Both the position numbers and the translations under genes were made by a program. From JAAYDI01 sp052034005 (GTDB lineage: Bacteria; Planctomycetota; Planctomycetia; Pirellulales; Pirellulaceae), in the NCBI GenBank assembly GCA_052034005.1, contig JBPOJB010000044.1, positions 1 through 46,266 of the forward strand: a stretch of 46,266 bases of DNA, given 5' to 3'. Positions 1 to 8,436 of the stretch are shown here, one piece after another. The notes under the pieces were generated by a model that was not told the DNA's origin, made no database searches, and worked only from the letters and a program-made list of their open reading frames with translations. The number at the start of each line of letters is the position of its first letter. Positions within the stretch are counted from its first letter, which is position 1.

Positions 1-11
1 CGCGCTCGTTT

Positions 12-312
12 TGGCCGAAGGCCATATTCACCGCCACCATGATGGATGACCACGGCAAACAAGCCATCGATGCCGCCGACCGTGCTCGACACGTGCCAAC
101 AGGGACGCGACCTGTTCGCCGGTGGAATGACGGCCATGACGCGGAATATGACGTTTGCCGCCACAAGGCGTGATGTTGGCCTTCGGCCAACCGGTTCCTT
201 ACGTCGCCCTGTCCCTCGGGCGTTGCCCGAGGCTACGATGACCGTTGGCCTTCGGCCAACGTGTCTGCCATCACGACATGCGGTTCGCAGGGCGTTGCGC
301 GAGGCGTCATGG
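12..312. repeat. Palindromic repeat block (GTTGGCC-TTC-GGCCAAC units)
   Basis: The perfect hairpin GTTGGCC-TTC-GGCCAAC occurs at 175-191 and again at 244-260, and a shorter relative (TGGCC-GAA-GGCCA) lies at 12-24. The two full hairpins start a roughly 70-base unit that ends in a second shared motif (GGGCGTTGC, C or G, CGAGGC, near 218 and 290), so 175-312 is an imperfect tandem duplication. Reading through it gives a repetitive peptide with VGLRPT twice, which is a sign of repeat DNA and not of a gene. I see no gene in 1-343. It lies just past the stop codon of the minus-strand glycosidase and could help end that transcript. Confidence 0.6.
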
Positions 313-343
313 TGCAGTCAAGCCCTGGTTTTGTCTGTGTAGG

Positions 344-1444
344 TCAGTCGCCCGCGCTGTCGGTACGGAGGTCGCGGGAGGTCGCCAGAGCGATGACGCG
401 TCCCTGCGAGCCGACCGCGCAGTAGAAGTGGTACACGACGCCGTTGTGCTTCAACACCCACGGCTTGTGAGCATAGGTCGCGTCCCACGGTTCGGATGGT
501 TCCACCAGGTGCGGCCCCTCCCACTTGGTCCAATGCACCAGGTCGCGCGAACAGGCGAACGTGTCAAAGGCGTTCGGTTTCCAGAACGCGCCGAAGTAGA
601 ACATCACCCACAGGTCGCCCATGCGCACAATTTGCGGGTCGCCGCTGATGCCGTGCTGCTTGTCTTCACCGTTGGCCACTACCGCGTCGTCGCCGTAGCG
701 GGTCCAGTGGACCATGTCGCGCGAGACGGCCATGCCGATCTTCTCAAACCCGCTCTTGATTTTGCCGTTGTAGTACATCACGAACGGGTACCCCAGCCGT
801 TGGTCGGGATCCTGGATGATCTGGCTCCGGTATAACGTCTCTTTTTCAAATGGCCGCGCGTCGGGCTGGTCGCGCGTCAGCACCGGATTGTCGCTCAGGC
901 GGGTCCACGGCTCCGGGCGGGTGGGGTCGAGCGTCCACGCCAGGCCGATCGACAGCGGGTCGGTCTCATACCCTTGGAGCGCGCCGCCGACGTAGGAGAG
1001 CCAGTACCTGCCGTCATAGGGCTGCAACTGGTGCGCGCCTTCCCACACCGGATCGCACAGCGCAATGCCGCCGGCCGCCTGCCATTGATCCCACTGGCCG
1101 GGCCGGAACGGCAGAATCTTGCCCAGCGGCTCCCACTGCAACAGGTCGTCGCTCCGGGCCAGATGGGTCTCGTACCCCACGTCATTCATGCAGATGTAGA
1201 CCATGTACCAGTGAGTGCCGTGGCGAAAAATGCTGGGACAGTCGACCGCCAGGCCGCCGTCGCCCCGCACGACGATCCCGTATTTGTACGGCGTCTGAAC
1301 CGCCTCGTAGACCTGCTGCATCTGATCTGGAGAAACGTCCGCATCCGAGCCGGCGGCGTGGCAGGCAGCGGGGGATAGCAGGTACAGCATCGCAGCGAAA
1401 GACAGGGATCTAGTCACGGTCAGGCTGGCTCCGAGAGGTCGCAT
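344..1444 (-). CDS. Secreted five-bladed beta-propeller glycosidase (GH43/GH130/GH117-like)
   Basis: Predicted exported enzyme of about 366 residues that probably acts on a glycoside; the substrate is not readable. After an N-terminal hydrophobic signal ending near ACHAAG there are repeated propeller-blade motifs of the type 'SRDxxxW': ARSDDLLQWEPL, AVSRDMVHWTRY, ACSRDLVHWTKW and ATSRDL. An acidic VDCPSIF stretch and DPQIV and KPWV elements occur at intervals as in clan GH-F and GH130 propellers. I chose the ATG at 1444 because it gives a plausible signal peptide; a GTG at 1417 with GGAG about 11 bases upstream is an alternative, and the longer reading frame to 1516 has a non-signal N terminus. 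It is divergent from the alpha-galactosidase at 1632 (187-bp gap), which suggests shared control. The exact GH family is uncertain. Confidence 0.75.
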   Translation of the reverse strand: MRPLGASLTVTRSLSFAAMLYLLSPAACHAAGSDADVSPDQMQQVYEAVQTPYKYGIVVRGDGGLAVDCPSIFRHGTHWYMVYICMNDVGYETHLARSDDLLQWEPLGKILPFRPGQWDQWQAAGGIALCDPVWEGAHQLQPYDGRYWLSYVGGALQGYETDPLSIGLAWTLDPTRPEPWTRLSDNPVLTRDQPDARPFEKETLYRSQIIQDPDQRLGYPFVMYYNGKIKSGFEKIGMAVSRDMVHWTRYGDDAVVANGEDKQHGISGDPQIVRMGDLWVMFYFGAFWKPNAFDTFACSRDLVHWTKWEGPHLVEPSEPWDATYAHKPWVLKHNGVVYHFYCAVGSQGRVIALATSRDLRTDSAGD

Positions 1445-1599
1445 GCAGCGAGGTACTGAGATGGGCGTCCTGCAGCACCAGTCATTCTGGCCCGTCGGCT
1501 CAGCTTTGTCCAGCAACTGTCCGTGCGTTTCTCAAATCCGAGCCGATATCGAGCGCCTCGACCACTGCGGCGTCGATGGCGGTGCGCGCTGGGGTCTGC

Positions 1600-1608
1600 T
1601 GCTATAAT
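1600..1608 (+). promoter_or_regulatory. Extended -10 promoter of the GH36-like gene
   Basis: TGCTATAAT is a perfect TATAAT preceded by the TGn extension. I see no good -35, as expected for an extended -10 promoter. Transcription would begin near 1615, leaving a leader of only about 17 bases before the ATG at 1632, with the AAAGGAG ribosome site (1617-1623) inside it. Confidence 0.6.
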
Positions 1609-1631
1609 GGGACGGCAAAGGAGCACGGTCG

Positions 1632-3692
1632 ATGAACATGACGAAGCAAAGTCAGCGACGCGGAGTGAACGTTTGGGTGGTGCTGCTGCTGGTCACGACC
1701 TGGACCACGGGACGCGGCGCGGAATGGGATGGGGGCAACGCCGCGCTGCGATGGACGCTCAAGACGCGCGACTCAAAGCTGACGCTCGGCATTGGTGCCG
1801 ATCAGTCGCTATGCCTGTGCGAGCTGTGCGGGCCCGACGGCTGGAATTGGGTCGGGACGGGCTCGCCGCTGCCTCTGCTGGAGCGGATCGATGTCGGCGG
1901 CAAGGCAGTCACGCCACAATGGACGTACCGCGGCGCTGCCAGCGACCGGAGCGACGGCCAGAGAATCTCCATTACCTTTTCCAACGCCGAGCCGGCCATG
2001 GAACTGGTATCGATCTGGCAGGCTCATGACGGGCCGGGGCCCGTGCGCCATACCATGTTCATCACCAACCAGTCGGACCAGCCGGTAACCATCTACGAAC
2101 AGGAGAGTCTGGCGGTGCGTCTGGTCAGTCCCACGAGCGAGGCGCACGTGTGGTACATTTCGAACGATGCGGGGGTTCCCGACGAAACGGGGGTGTACCG
2201 CGACGCGCTGGGCGCCGGCTACCGGAAGGTGCTGCGGATCGCGGAAGGCCAGAATTTCATTCCCTACGCCGTCGTGGACGCCGAGGGTCGGCGAGGCCTC
2301 TATATCGGGTGGGAATGGAGTATCGGACGCATTGCGATCGCCTGTGACGCGCCGGGAACCGCGACCCTGCAGGCGGGCAATGGCGACACGTTCAAGACCG
2401 ATGTAGCACCGGGCGAGACGTTTGAAGTGCCACCCGCGTTTATCGGCGCGTACCAGGGCGACTTGGACGATGCCGCCCACAGCCTGCACAAGTACCTGTT
2501 CAACCACGCGATGCCCGACATCCTCCGCGCTGACCCGACCTTTCCGAAAGTGGAGTGGAACGCGTTTGCCGCGACCGGCCAAGGGCAGGGAAGCTGGCAG
2601 CCCATCGAGACGAAATACTACCCGCTGATCGACGACATCGCGCCGCTGGGCTTCGAGGAAGTAGTGATCGACATTAACTGGTGGGACGGTGATCAGACGA
2701 ATCAACCGCATCCGCCGGTCGGCCACGCGCAGTTCTGGCCTCGAGGTATGCGCGCCGCGTGCGAGTATGCTCACCAGCACGGTCTGCGGTTCGGACTGTA
2801 CTGGAACTGCAACCCGCCGATGACCACCGCCGCTGGAATCCAGCACCGGAAGGACGACTTCCGGCTGCTCCGCGAGCTGTTCCAGATCGACTTCTACCGC
2901 ACCGACAGCACGGACGGGCCGGTGCTGCAGACGGGCGGCTTCGGCCCGGACTGCCGAGCACATTACGCCGAGGATGTCGGCTACTGGCAGACGAAAGGCT
3001 TCTATGAAGTCACTGACTGGCTGCTCGCGAACGTGCCCGGGCTGTGTTACGAAAACTGTTCGTGCGGCGGCCGCCTCAAGGACTACGGCGTCATGCGCCG
3101 CACGGTACGGGTCCAGAACCAGGACCGCTACTATCCGATCGACGCGCGGCGGGCGTTCTACGATGCGTCCTATGCCCTGCACCCCATGCAGCTTGCCACA
3201 CTCTCGGGGTCGTGGGCCGAGTGGCAGGCGACAGGGTCGGTGTACGAGTTCCGTTCCGCGTCACTCGGCGCACCGTTCTGGCACCCCGACGCCCCCAATG
3301 GAGGCAACGGCGGGCCGGTCTGGAGCGACGAACAGAAGCAGGCGATTGCACGGGCCGTCCACACCTACAAAACAAAGCTCCGCCCGCTGGTCCGGACCGG
3401 CAAGCTCTACCACATCCTGCCGCGGCCGGATGACCGAGTCTGGGACGGCATCGAATATTTTGACCCCGAATCGAGACAGGGTGCCGTCATCGTCTTTCGG
3501 CCCGACAGCCCGGACAGCCACCAGCAGATCAGACTCAAGGGACTGGACAGGCACGCCAGCTACGAGCTCCGGTGCGAGGACCACTCGCTGACGCCGCAAC
3601 AGAAGTCCGGCGCAGAACTCATGGACGAGGGTTTCACCATGTACCTGCCTGATCGCTTCACCAGCGATATCGTTTTCCTCGTGCAGCAGTGA
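1632..3692 (+). CDS. Secreted alpha-galactosidase-like enzyme (GH36/melibiase clan)
   Basis: A 686-residue protein expected to cleave terminal alpha-galactosides outside the cytoplasm. Residues 1-30 form a signal peptide ending near GRGA. A beta-sandwich covers roughly 35-290 and a TIM barrel roughly 320-600, with a C-terminal beta domain after that. Family motifs in the barrel are VVIDINWWDGD (345-354), RFGLYWNCNP (386-395), the nucleophile strand FYRTDSTDGP (candidate D425) and CYENCSCGGR (472-481). The usual acid/base SDxxD segment is not evident; the aligned place reads VQNQD (494-498), so the acid/base may be changed. AAAGGAG lies 8 bases before the ATG; an ATG two codons later is also possible. 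Divergent from the propeller glycosidase. Confidence 0.85.
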   Translation: MNMTKQSQRRGVNVWVVLLLVTTWTTGRGAEWDGGNAALRWTLKTRDSKLTLGIGADQSLCLCELCGPDGWNWVGTGSPLPLLERIDVGGKAVTPQWTYRGAASDRSDGQRISITFSNAEPAMELVSIWQAHDGPGPVRHTMFITNQSDQPVTIYEQESLAVRLVSPTSEAHVWYISNDAGVPDETGVYRDALGAGYRKVLRIAEGQNFIPYAVVDAEGRRGLYIGWEWSIGRIAIACDAPGTATLQAGNGDTFKTDVAPGETFEVPPAFIGAYQGDLDDAAHSLHKYLFNHAMPDILRADPTFPKVEWNAFAATGQGQGSWQPIETKYYPLIDDIAPLGFEEVVIDINWWDGDQTNQPHPPVGHAQFWPRGMRAACEYAHQHGLRFGLYWNCNPPMTTAAGIQHRKDDFRLLRELFQIDFYRTDSTDGPVLQTGGFGPDCRAHYAEDVGYWQTKGFYEVTDWLLANVPGLCYENCSCGGRLKDYGVMRRTVRVQNQDRYYPIDARRAFYDASYALHPMQLATLSGSWAEWQATGSVYEFRSASLGAPFWHPDAPNGGNGGPVWSDEQKQAIARAVHTYKTKLRPLVRTGKLYHILPRPDDRVWDGIEYFDPESRQGAVIVFRPDSPDSHQQIRLKGLDRHASYELRCEDHSLTPQQKSGAELMDEGFTMYLPDRFTSDIVFLVQQ

Positions 3693-3818
3693 TCGACCGG
3701 CCCTGGGGTGGCCGCGTTGTCGTACCTCAGCCGGTCGCGGTTGCCGTGCCGCGGGCACAGAGGAGCTGCTGCTGGGGAAATCTGCATGTGGCTTTGGCGA
3801 TTTGGCCATCATGGATGA

Positions 3819-3946
3819 GAATGACGAAGCACGAAATACCCAAGCACGAAGGAATGACGAAGCCCGAAGCCCGAAGAGCTCATGCGGTCAACCGAGGATA
3901 ACGCTCGTACGAACGTCCGGCTCGTCATTCGCGCTTCCTCATTCGG
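3819..3946. repeat. MITE-like inverted repeat built on GAATGACGA
   Basis: GAATGACGA occurs directly at 3819-3827 and 3852-3860, interleaved with CACGAA, CCCGAAG and CGAAATACC words. The reverse complement TCGTCATTC follows at 3922-3930, and GCTTCCTCATTCGG after it. The two sides are about 60 bases apart and could fold into a loose hairpin. Related words recur at 4302-4322 and 25439-25461. Confidence 0.55.
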
Positions 3947-4301
3947 ACTCTGTAGGTTCTCGCCCGAGGGGGCCCAGAGCGTGACGCGTTGCGGGTCCTG
4001 CTGCCTGCCGGCCCCCGAATTGTCGGTCTTCACGTCGGTCGTGAAGGGTTTCGGGCGCGGTGTGGCCAGCCGGGCGGCGGGGCGCGATTCCCGGGGGCCT
4101 ATGTCGCCTGTTGTTCCGTGTACGCAAGGGTTTACGTCAATCGGCGAGGCACCCGTGATGTGGGCCATTACCCGCAGTACGGGGGGCGCATCGCCTTCCG
4201 TATCGGCCCGGACGGCGCCGGCCGACGGTTTTTCACCGCGTATTGAGTCGCGGGCCCGTTTCGAGTACCATTCGCGGCCCCCTGGTGTGGACGACGACGC
4301 T

Positions 4302-4322
4302 CGGAATACCTAAACACGAAGG
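4302..4322 (+). repeat. Second copy of the CGAAATACC repeat word
   Basis: This stretch matches 3832-3852 at 18 of 21 positions (CGGAATACCTAAACACGAAG against CGAAATACCCAAGCACGAAG, both then G). It lies in the run-up to the gene at 4420 and is one reason to reject the longer upstream reading of that gene. Confidence 0.5.
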
Positions 4323-4419
4323 TGATGGCCCACGGCGCAGGGCGCACGACTCAGGACGGCGCAGCGGGACTCGCGGCACGTTCCGGCGTTCGCCCGCCGC
4401 TGTGTGGACAGGGTTCGGC

Positions 4420-4908
4420 ATGCTCGACTTCGAAGTCCAACGTTCGACGCGGATCTGCTGCGAGACCCAGACGGTGCTGCAGCCGGGAGACGTGTTCTAC
4501 TCGGCGCTGGTCACCCAGGGATCGCAGGTGGTTCGCAGAGACTACTCGGCGGGAGCCTGGACGGGGCCGCCCGCTGGCACGCTGGGCTGGTGGAAGTCGC
4601 AGGTGCCGGACGTCCATTCGCGGAAAACGCGTTGGGCGCCCAACGACGTGATCTTGCACTACTTCGAGCAGTTGGAGTTCGAGCCGTCCCAGGCGGACCT
4701 GCAGTACGTGCTGGCCCTGCTGATGATCCGGCGCCGGATCGTCCGCCTGGAAGAGACGCAGCATGACGAGCAGGGCCGGGAAGTGTTCGTGCTGTACTGT
4801 CCCCGCAACGAACGGGAGTATCGTGTGACCGTCGCGTGCCTTGAGCCGGCACGCGTCGAAGAGATCCAGCGGCAGTTGGCCGAGTTGTTGTTTTCCGGTA
4901 AGAACTGA
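4420..4908 (+). CDS. Conserved hypothetical protein of planctomycete type, 162 aa
   Basis: Function unknown. The protein begins MLDFEVQRSTRICCETQT and goes on with LQPGDVFYSALV, VVRRDYS and GTLGWWKSQVP. These words resemble a small protein family I associate with planctomycetes, but I cannot give a family number. The N-terminal part looks like a compact beta-rich module with a CCET cysteine pair. The C-terminal half is helical and acidic, with a recurring ALLMIRRRIVRLEE segment. The frame stays open back to 4243, but that extension reads through repeat DNA, so I start at the ATG at 4420. The next gene starts 34 bases downstream on the same strand, so the two may be cotranscribed. Confidence 0.75.
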   Translation: MLDFEVQRSTRICCETQTVLQPGDVFYSALVTQGSQVVRRDYSAGAWTGPPAGTLGWWKSQVPDVHSRKTRWAPNDVILHYFEQLEFEPSQADLQYVLALLMIRRRIVRLEETQHDEQGREVFVLYCPRNEREYRVTVACLEPARVEEIQRQLAELLFSGKN

Positions 4909-4942
4909 GTTCCCAGTGGCCGATTAGAGCAAGGATGCGATA

Positions 4943-5968
4943 TTGAGCCCACGCCGGACTGCGCTCATCATCAGTCTGCTGATGCCGTTCGTGGCCGCCG
5001 GTTGTCACGGGCGGCCGACCTGGCTGTACCCGCGCCAAGTCGATCTGCCTCCGCAAGCATTCTCTGGAGAGCCAACGTTGGAGAGCGTGGCGGACGTGCT
5101 CAACGCCAACACCCAGCGCGTCCAGCGACTGCAAACCGAGAACGCCGCGCTGCGGGTGGAGGGCATGCCCGCCCTGCGCGCCAACCTGGCGTACGAGCAA
5201 CCATACAATTTCCGGCTGCTGGCGCAGCTTTCCCAGTTCACCGGTCGTGAGCTTGACATGGGGAGCAACCGCGAGCTGTTCTGGTTCTGGATCCGCCACG
5301 ACAACCAGCCGGCCGTGTACTATGCGCGGCACGCCGCGTTCGCGGCCAGCCCCGCCCGGGACTTGATCCCGATCGAGCCCCATCGGCTGGTCGACGCCCT
5401 GGGGCTGCTCTACCTGGATCCGGCCGGCAGCCATCACGGCCCGGTCCGACGCGAAGGCAACCTGCTGGAAATCACGTCGCGCATCCCCTCGCCCCGCGGC
5501 GATCTGACGCGTGTCCTGCTGGTGGATGCCACGTACGGCTGGGCCGCACGGCAACACTGGTACGACGTCAACGGCCAGTTGTTGTTGTCCGCCCGCGCCG
5601 ACCGGCACCGGTACTACCGTGACGAGTCGGTGACCATGCCGCACCACATCGAAGTGGCATTGATGCCCGGTCAGCCGTCCCAGATGGCGTTCGACCTGGA
5701 TGTCGGCAGCTATGCGATCAACCGTCCGGCGGGCGACTCGACCGAGCTGTGGACGATGCCGACCATGGCCGGCTACCCGTCGGTCGACATCGCCGACCCC
5801 CAGTTCCGGCCGCCCGTTGCGGCAGCCCCTCCCGGATTGGACGCGATCCGGTCCCCGTCCGCGGCGCCCGGCGCCGGCGCGTACTCCCTGGGCGCCTTCG
5901 GCCCGTCCGGACCACCGCGATCCGCGGCGCTGACGGGCTATCGAGGCTACGGCAATCCGGTGCGGTGA
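4943..5968 (+). CDS. Secreted lipoprotein of unknown function, 341 aa
   Basis: The start is a TTG: the nearby ATG at 4934 meets a stop after three codons, and AAGG at 4931-4934 is well placed for the TTG. Residues 1-21 are a lipoprotein signal with lipobox VAAGC (C21). The mature domain (about 40-270) has many beta-strand-like stretches, including TLESVADVLNANTQRVQRLQT, NFRLLAQLSQFTGRELDMG and ELFWFWIRHDNQPAVYYARH. That pattern recalls LolA/LppX-like beta-barrel lipoproteins that carry hydrophobic ligands, but this is only a resemblance. The tail from about 290 is Pro/Ala/Gly-rich and probably disordered. Likely anchored in a membrane facing the periplasm. It converges with the sigma-factor gene 53 bases downstream. 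Confidence 0.75.
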   Translation: MSPRRTALIISLLMPFVAAGCHGRPTWLYPRQVDLPPQAFSGEPTLESVADVLNANTQRVQRLQTENAALRVEGMPALRANLAYEQPYNFRLLAQLSQFTGRELDMGSNRELFWFWIRHDNQPAVYYARHAAFAASPARDLIPIEPHRLVDALGLLYLDPAGSHHGPVRREGNLLEITSRIPSPRGDLTRVLLVDATYGWAARQHWYDVNGQLLLSARADRHRYYRDESVTMPHHIEVALMPGQPSQMAFDLDVGSYAINRPAGDSTELWTMPTMAGYPSVDIADPQFRPPVAAAPPGLDAIRSPSAAPGAGAYSLGAFGPSGPPRSAALTGYRGYGNPVR

Positions 5969-6021
5969 AGGTGCGTGCGTAGGCCCCGGGCGTGCCTGCG
6001 GCGCGTGAAGGCACCGCTGTG

Positions 6022-6591
6022 TTAGTCCAGCGAGCCGGCCCGACGCATCTTCTCACGAGCGCGGCTGAGCGTCGGCCCGATGCTGTTCTCCGGCACCCCG
6101 GTCTGCAGGCTGATCTCGCGGTAGGACTTGCCTTCCAGGTGGTAGAGTCGCACGACTTCGGCTTCCGCTGCATCGAGCCCGTTGAGCAGTCGTTGGATTT
6201 CCTCACGGTTGCTGACCCGATCTTCGACCGGCACCTGCCGGTCGATCTGCTCATCGCGCTGGCCGATACTCTCCAGGCTCGAGAGCGTGCGCCGTTTGAG
6301 CAACTCCCGCACCACGACGCGGCGGGCCACCACCGTCAGGTAGGTTGCCAGGCTGCTTTCGCCCCGAAACTGTCTCAGCGTTGCGAAATCGTCCTGGATA
6401 ATGGCCAGGAAGACCTCGCCGGCCAGTTCATCGACGTCAGCGGGCGTCGGCCGCACGGATCGCGACTGGGCCGTGTGATGGATCACATGGACGACCAGGC
6501 CCAGAAACCGGTCGACGAAGTCCTCCCACGCCCCCGCTTGGCGGTCCAGGCAACGCGCAAGCAGCTTGCGGTCAATGTCAGAGAGTCCCAC
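6022..6591 (-). CDS. ECF-type RNA polymerase sigma factor, 189 aa
   Basis: A two-domain sigma-70-family factor. Region 2 covers roughly 20-95, with DVDELAGEVFLAIIQDDFATLRQF and SSLATYLTVVARRVVVRELL typical of sigma 2.2-2.4. Region 4 covers roughly 130-185, with LDAAEAEVVRLYHLEGKSY and the helix-turn-helix REISLQTGVPENSIGPTLSRAREKM. It would direct RNA polymerase to a small regulon. The start codon is GTG; no in-frame ATG precedes it and AAAAGG lies about 11 bases upstream. No anti-sigma gene adjoins it. It is divergent from the ferredoxin gene. Confidence 0.9.
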   Translation of the reverse strand: MGLSDIDRKLLARCLDRQAGAWEDFVDRFLGLVVHVIHHTAQSRSVRPTPADVDELAGEVFLAIIQDDFATLRQFRGESSLATYLTVVARRVVVRELLKRRTLSSLESIGQRDEQIDRQVPVEDRVSNREEIQRLLNGLDAAEAEVVRLYHLEGKSYREISLQTGVPENSIGPTLSRAREKMRRAGSLD

Positions 6592-6842
6592 GGGCGATCA
6601 TACCTTTTCGGTCATCCGCTGCGCTGGGTCGGTCCGCGAGCAGGGCTCCAAAACGGGCAGCCATCAACAACTCAGAAATCCAATGTGCAGTTCATTTTAC
6701 GAATGCTCGCACGGCGAAGCAAGCTTGATTGGGCCGGCCGGCCGCCGCCGATCCCGGCACCCAGGGCAAGGGGCCCTACCACGCGCCGGAGTCCGGCGGT
6801 AGAATCCCTAACAAGTTTCGACCTTCTCAGGAGAATGCTGCC

Positions 6843-7121
6843 ATGACGCATGTCGTTTGCCAGCCATGTTTCGGGTGCAAGTATACCGATTGTGTCGTCG
6901 TCTGTCCGGTCGAGTGCTTCTACGAAGATGACCAGATGCTCTACATCAATCCTGATGAGTGCATCGACTGTGAGGCATGCGTGCCGGAATGCCCGGTCGA
7001 CGCCATCTTCCATGAGGACAACGTCCCGGACGAGTGGAAGGACTACATCCAGCTCAATGCGGAGAAAGCCCCGCAGTGTCCGCAGATCACGGAGAAGAAA
7101 GAACCGCTTGCGGGTTCTTAA
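6843..7121 (+). CDS. fdxA: 7Fe ferredoxin (3Fe-4S plus 4Fe-4S)
   Basis: A 92-residue cytoplasmic electron carrier. The first cluster motif is CFGCKYTDCVVVCPVECFYE and the second is CIDCEACVPECPVDAI. This is the cysteine pattern of the FdxA/Azotobacter FdI family, in which CxxxxxxxCxxxC plus a distal Cys bind 3Fe-4S and the other four bind 4Fe-4S. The conserved PDECIDC and the acidic DEWKDYIQLN tail region also fit. The frame is open back to 6729, but the ATG at 6843 matches the family's N terminus and has AGGAG upstream. No redox partner is encoded nearby, so the acceptor is unknown. Confidence 0.93.
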   Translation: MTHVVCQPCFGCKYTDCVVVCPVECFYEDDQMLYINPDECIDCEACVPECPVDAIFHEDNVPDEWKDYIQLNAEKAPQCPQITEKKEPLAGS

Positions 7122-7400
7122 ATTGACGTTGACGGGCTTGCCGGGCAGGTCTATCATCCGCCACCTCGTCCAGAAAGTCGGGCACGAGCGCGCTCGGCCG
7201 GCCGGCTGAGCCGGACGCGTGCGGCTTGTCTGGTCGAGGTGCGCGACGTCCGTCGCTGTCGCACGACGGTGGCGCGGCGTTGAAGACCGAATCTTGTCGT
7301 ATCCATCTCCGCCTGGGAACGACTTACACGTCGGGCTCTGGATGCTATTCTGCTGCGCCGACCTGTGGTAGCCAGGTTACAAAGTAAGGCTGGGAAGACT

Positions 7401-8396
7401 ATGCGATACTCTCTCAGGCATTGCGCGCTCGTCCTGATTGCGGCGGTCTGTGCAACAGGTCTCTGTACCGGGTGCCGCACCGGCAGTTGGACCATGCCCG
7501 GCTCCAGCTGGCTCAGCTGGAACAAAAAGAAGCCGTCGCGGTCGTCGATCGCGGGCACACGCGACCCGATTCAGCCGCCCTCGATCGGCATCCCGCCCTA
7601 TCCGCCCGAGAATGGCCCGTCATCATCCGCCGGCTCCATCGCCACGTCCACATACCCCTCCACGTCGCGCGGCGACACGCCCAGCGCTTATCAGCCACCC
7701 CCGGCCGGCACGGCCGGATTGGACGGCGGTATCCAGACGGCCAGCGCGGCCGCCGGGTTCCCCACCGGGCCGTATGGCACGGGGGGCGTCAGTCCGGCGG
7801 CATCCCAGACCCAGCAAGGATTCTACCGATCATCCGCGCCGGATAGCGGGCCGATCGCTGCCACCGCCGACGCGCGCAACAGCTACCCGTCCGCCATGTC
7901 GTCGACAGCCGGCACGGCGGTGACCGGGCCCGGGTACCCGGCGCCCGCCGCCAGTGACGCCGCTGGGTCGTACAACACCGACTGGCAGCCGCCGGCCGGC
8001 AATTACGCGCCGATCACCACGCCCGCCACGAATCGGAGCTCGGCCGACTACGCGTACCCGGAAACCGGTGCCACGCCCGTGACGCCTTTGGGCGGCAACA
8101 GCGCCTATCCGGTACCGGCCGCGACGCCCTACAGCGCCACGCCGTACCCGGTGGGCCCGTCCACGTACGGCGATCTGCCGGCCTATGGCGGCGACGCCTC
8201 GGTGTACGGCCCGTCCGGGCGAAGCTCGGCCACGGGGTCCGTGTACGGCACGAGCGGCACCAGCGGGGCGGGCAACGCCGCGACCGGCGCGTCCGGCGGG
8301 TACCGGCCGGGCAGCACGGGCCGCAACAGCAGTCTACTCGGCCCGACGACGAGCGGCGCTCCGGCGCCCTCGACCGGCACCTACTACAGCCGTTAG
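7401..8396 (+). CDS. Low-complexity Pro/Ser/Thr/Tyr-rich putative lipoprotein
   Basis: A 331-residue exported protein with no recognised domain. The N terminus MRYSLRHCALVLIAAVCATG is a signal, with a candidate lipid-attachment cysteine in GLCTGC; the -3 position is a Cys and not the usual Leu, so acylation is less certain. After a short basic patch (NKKKPSRSS) the rest is rich in P, S, T, A, G and Y, with YP and VYG repeats (TPYSATPYPVGPSTYG, YGPSGRSS). It looks disordered, like planctomycete cell-surface or wall-associated lipoproteins. I start at the ATG at 7401 because the 12 upstream codons would spoil the signal peptide. It converges with the 108-aa gene that follows. Confidence 0.7.
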   Translation: MRYSLRHCALVLIAAVCATGLCTGCRTGSWTMPGSSWLSWNKKKPSRSSIAGTRDPIQPPSIGIPPYPPENGPSSSAGSIATSTYPSTSRGDTPSAYQPPPAGTAGLDGGIQTASAAAGFPTGPYGTGGVSPAASQTQQGFYRSSAPDSGPIAATADARNSYPSAMSSTAGTAVTGPGYPAPAASDAAGSYNTDWQPPAGNYAPITTPATNRSSADYAYPETGATPVTPLGGNSAYPVPAATPYSATPYPVGPSTYGDLPAYGGDASVYGPSGRSSATGSVYGTSGTSGAGNAATGASGGYRPGSTGRNSSLLGPTTSGAPAPSTGTYYSR

Positions 8397-8436
8397 GCAC
8401 GCCGCGCCTACCGAAAACCACACACGGTCGAACAAG

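Larger units (their letters stand above)
3693..4419. other. Non-coding region with dispersed-repeat fragments
   Basis: About 730 bases between the GH36-like gene and the next credible start. Reading frames of 60-140 codons on both strands have no recognisable motif or ribosome site and run through the GAATGACGA-type repeats (see 3819-3946 and 4302-4322), so I do not call them genes. A small inverted repeat (CTTCAC-GTCGGTC-GTGAAG, near 4029) is also present. I cannot assign a function to 3950-4300. Confidence 0.5.

Noticed and set aside
1809..3182. 457-codon minus-strand frame across the GH36-like gene
   Set aside because: Shadow of the plus-strand enzyme; no family motif.
3882..4313. 143-codon plus-strand frame in the repeat-bearing gap, and the 85-codon frame at 3989-4246
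   Set aside because: No ribosome site and no recognisable motif, and the larger frame begins beside the GAATGACGA repeat. They could be real small genes, but I cannot support it.
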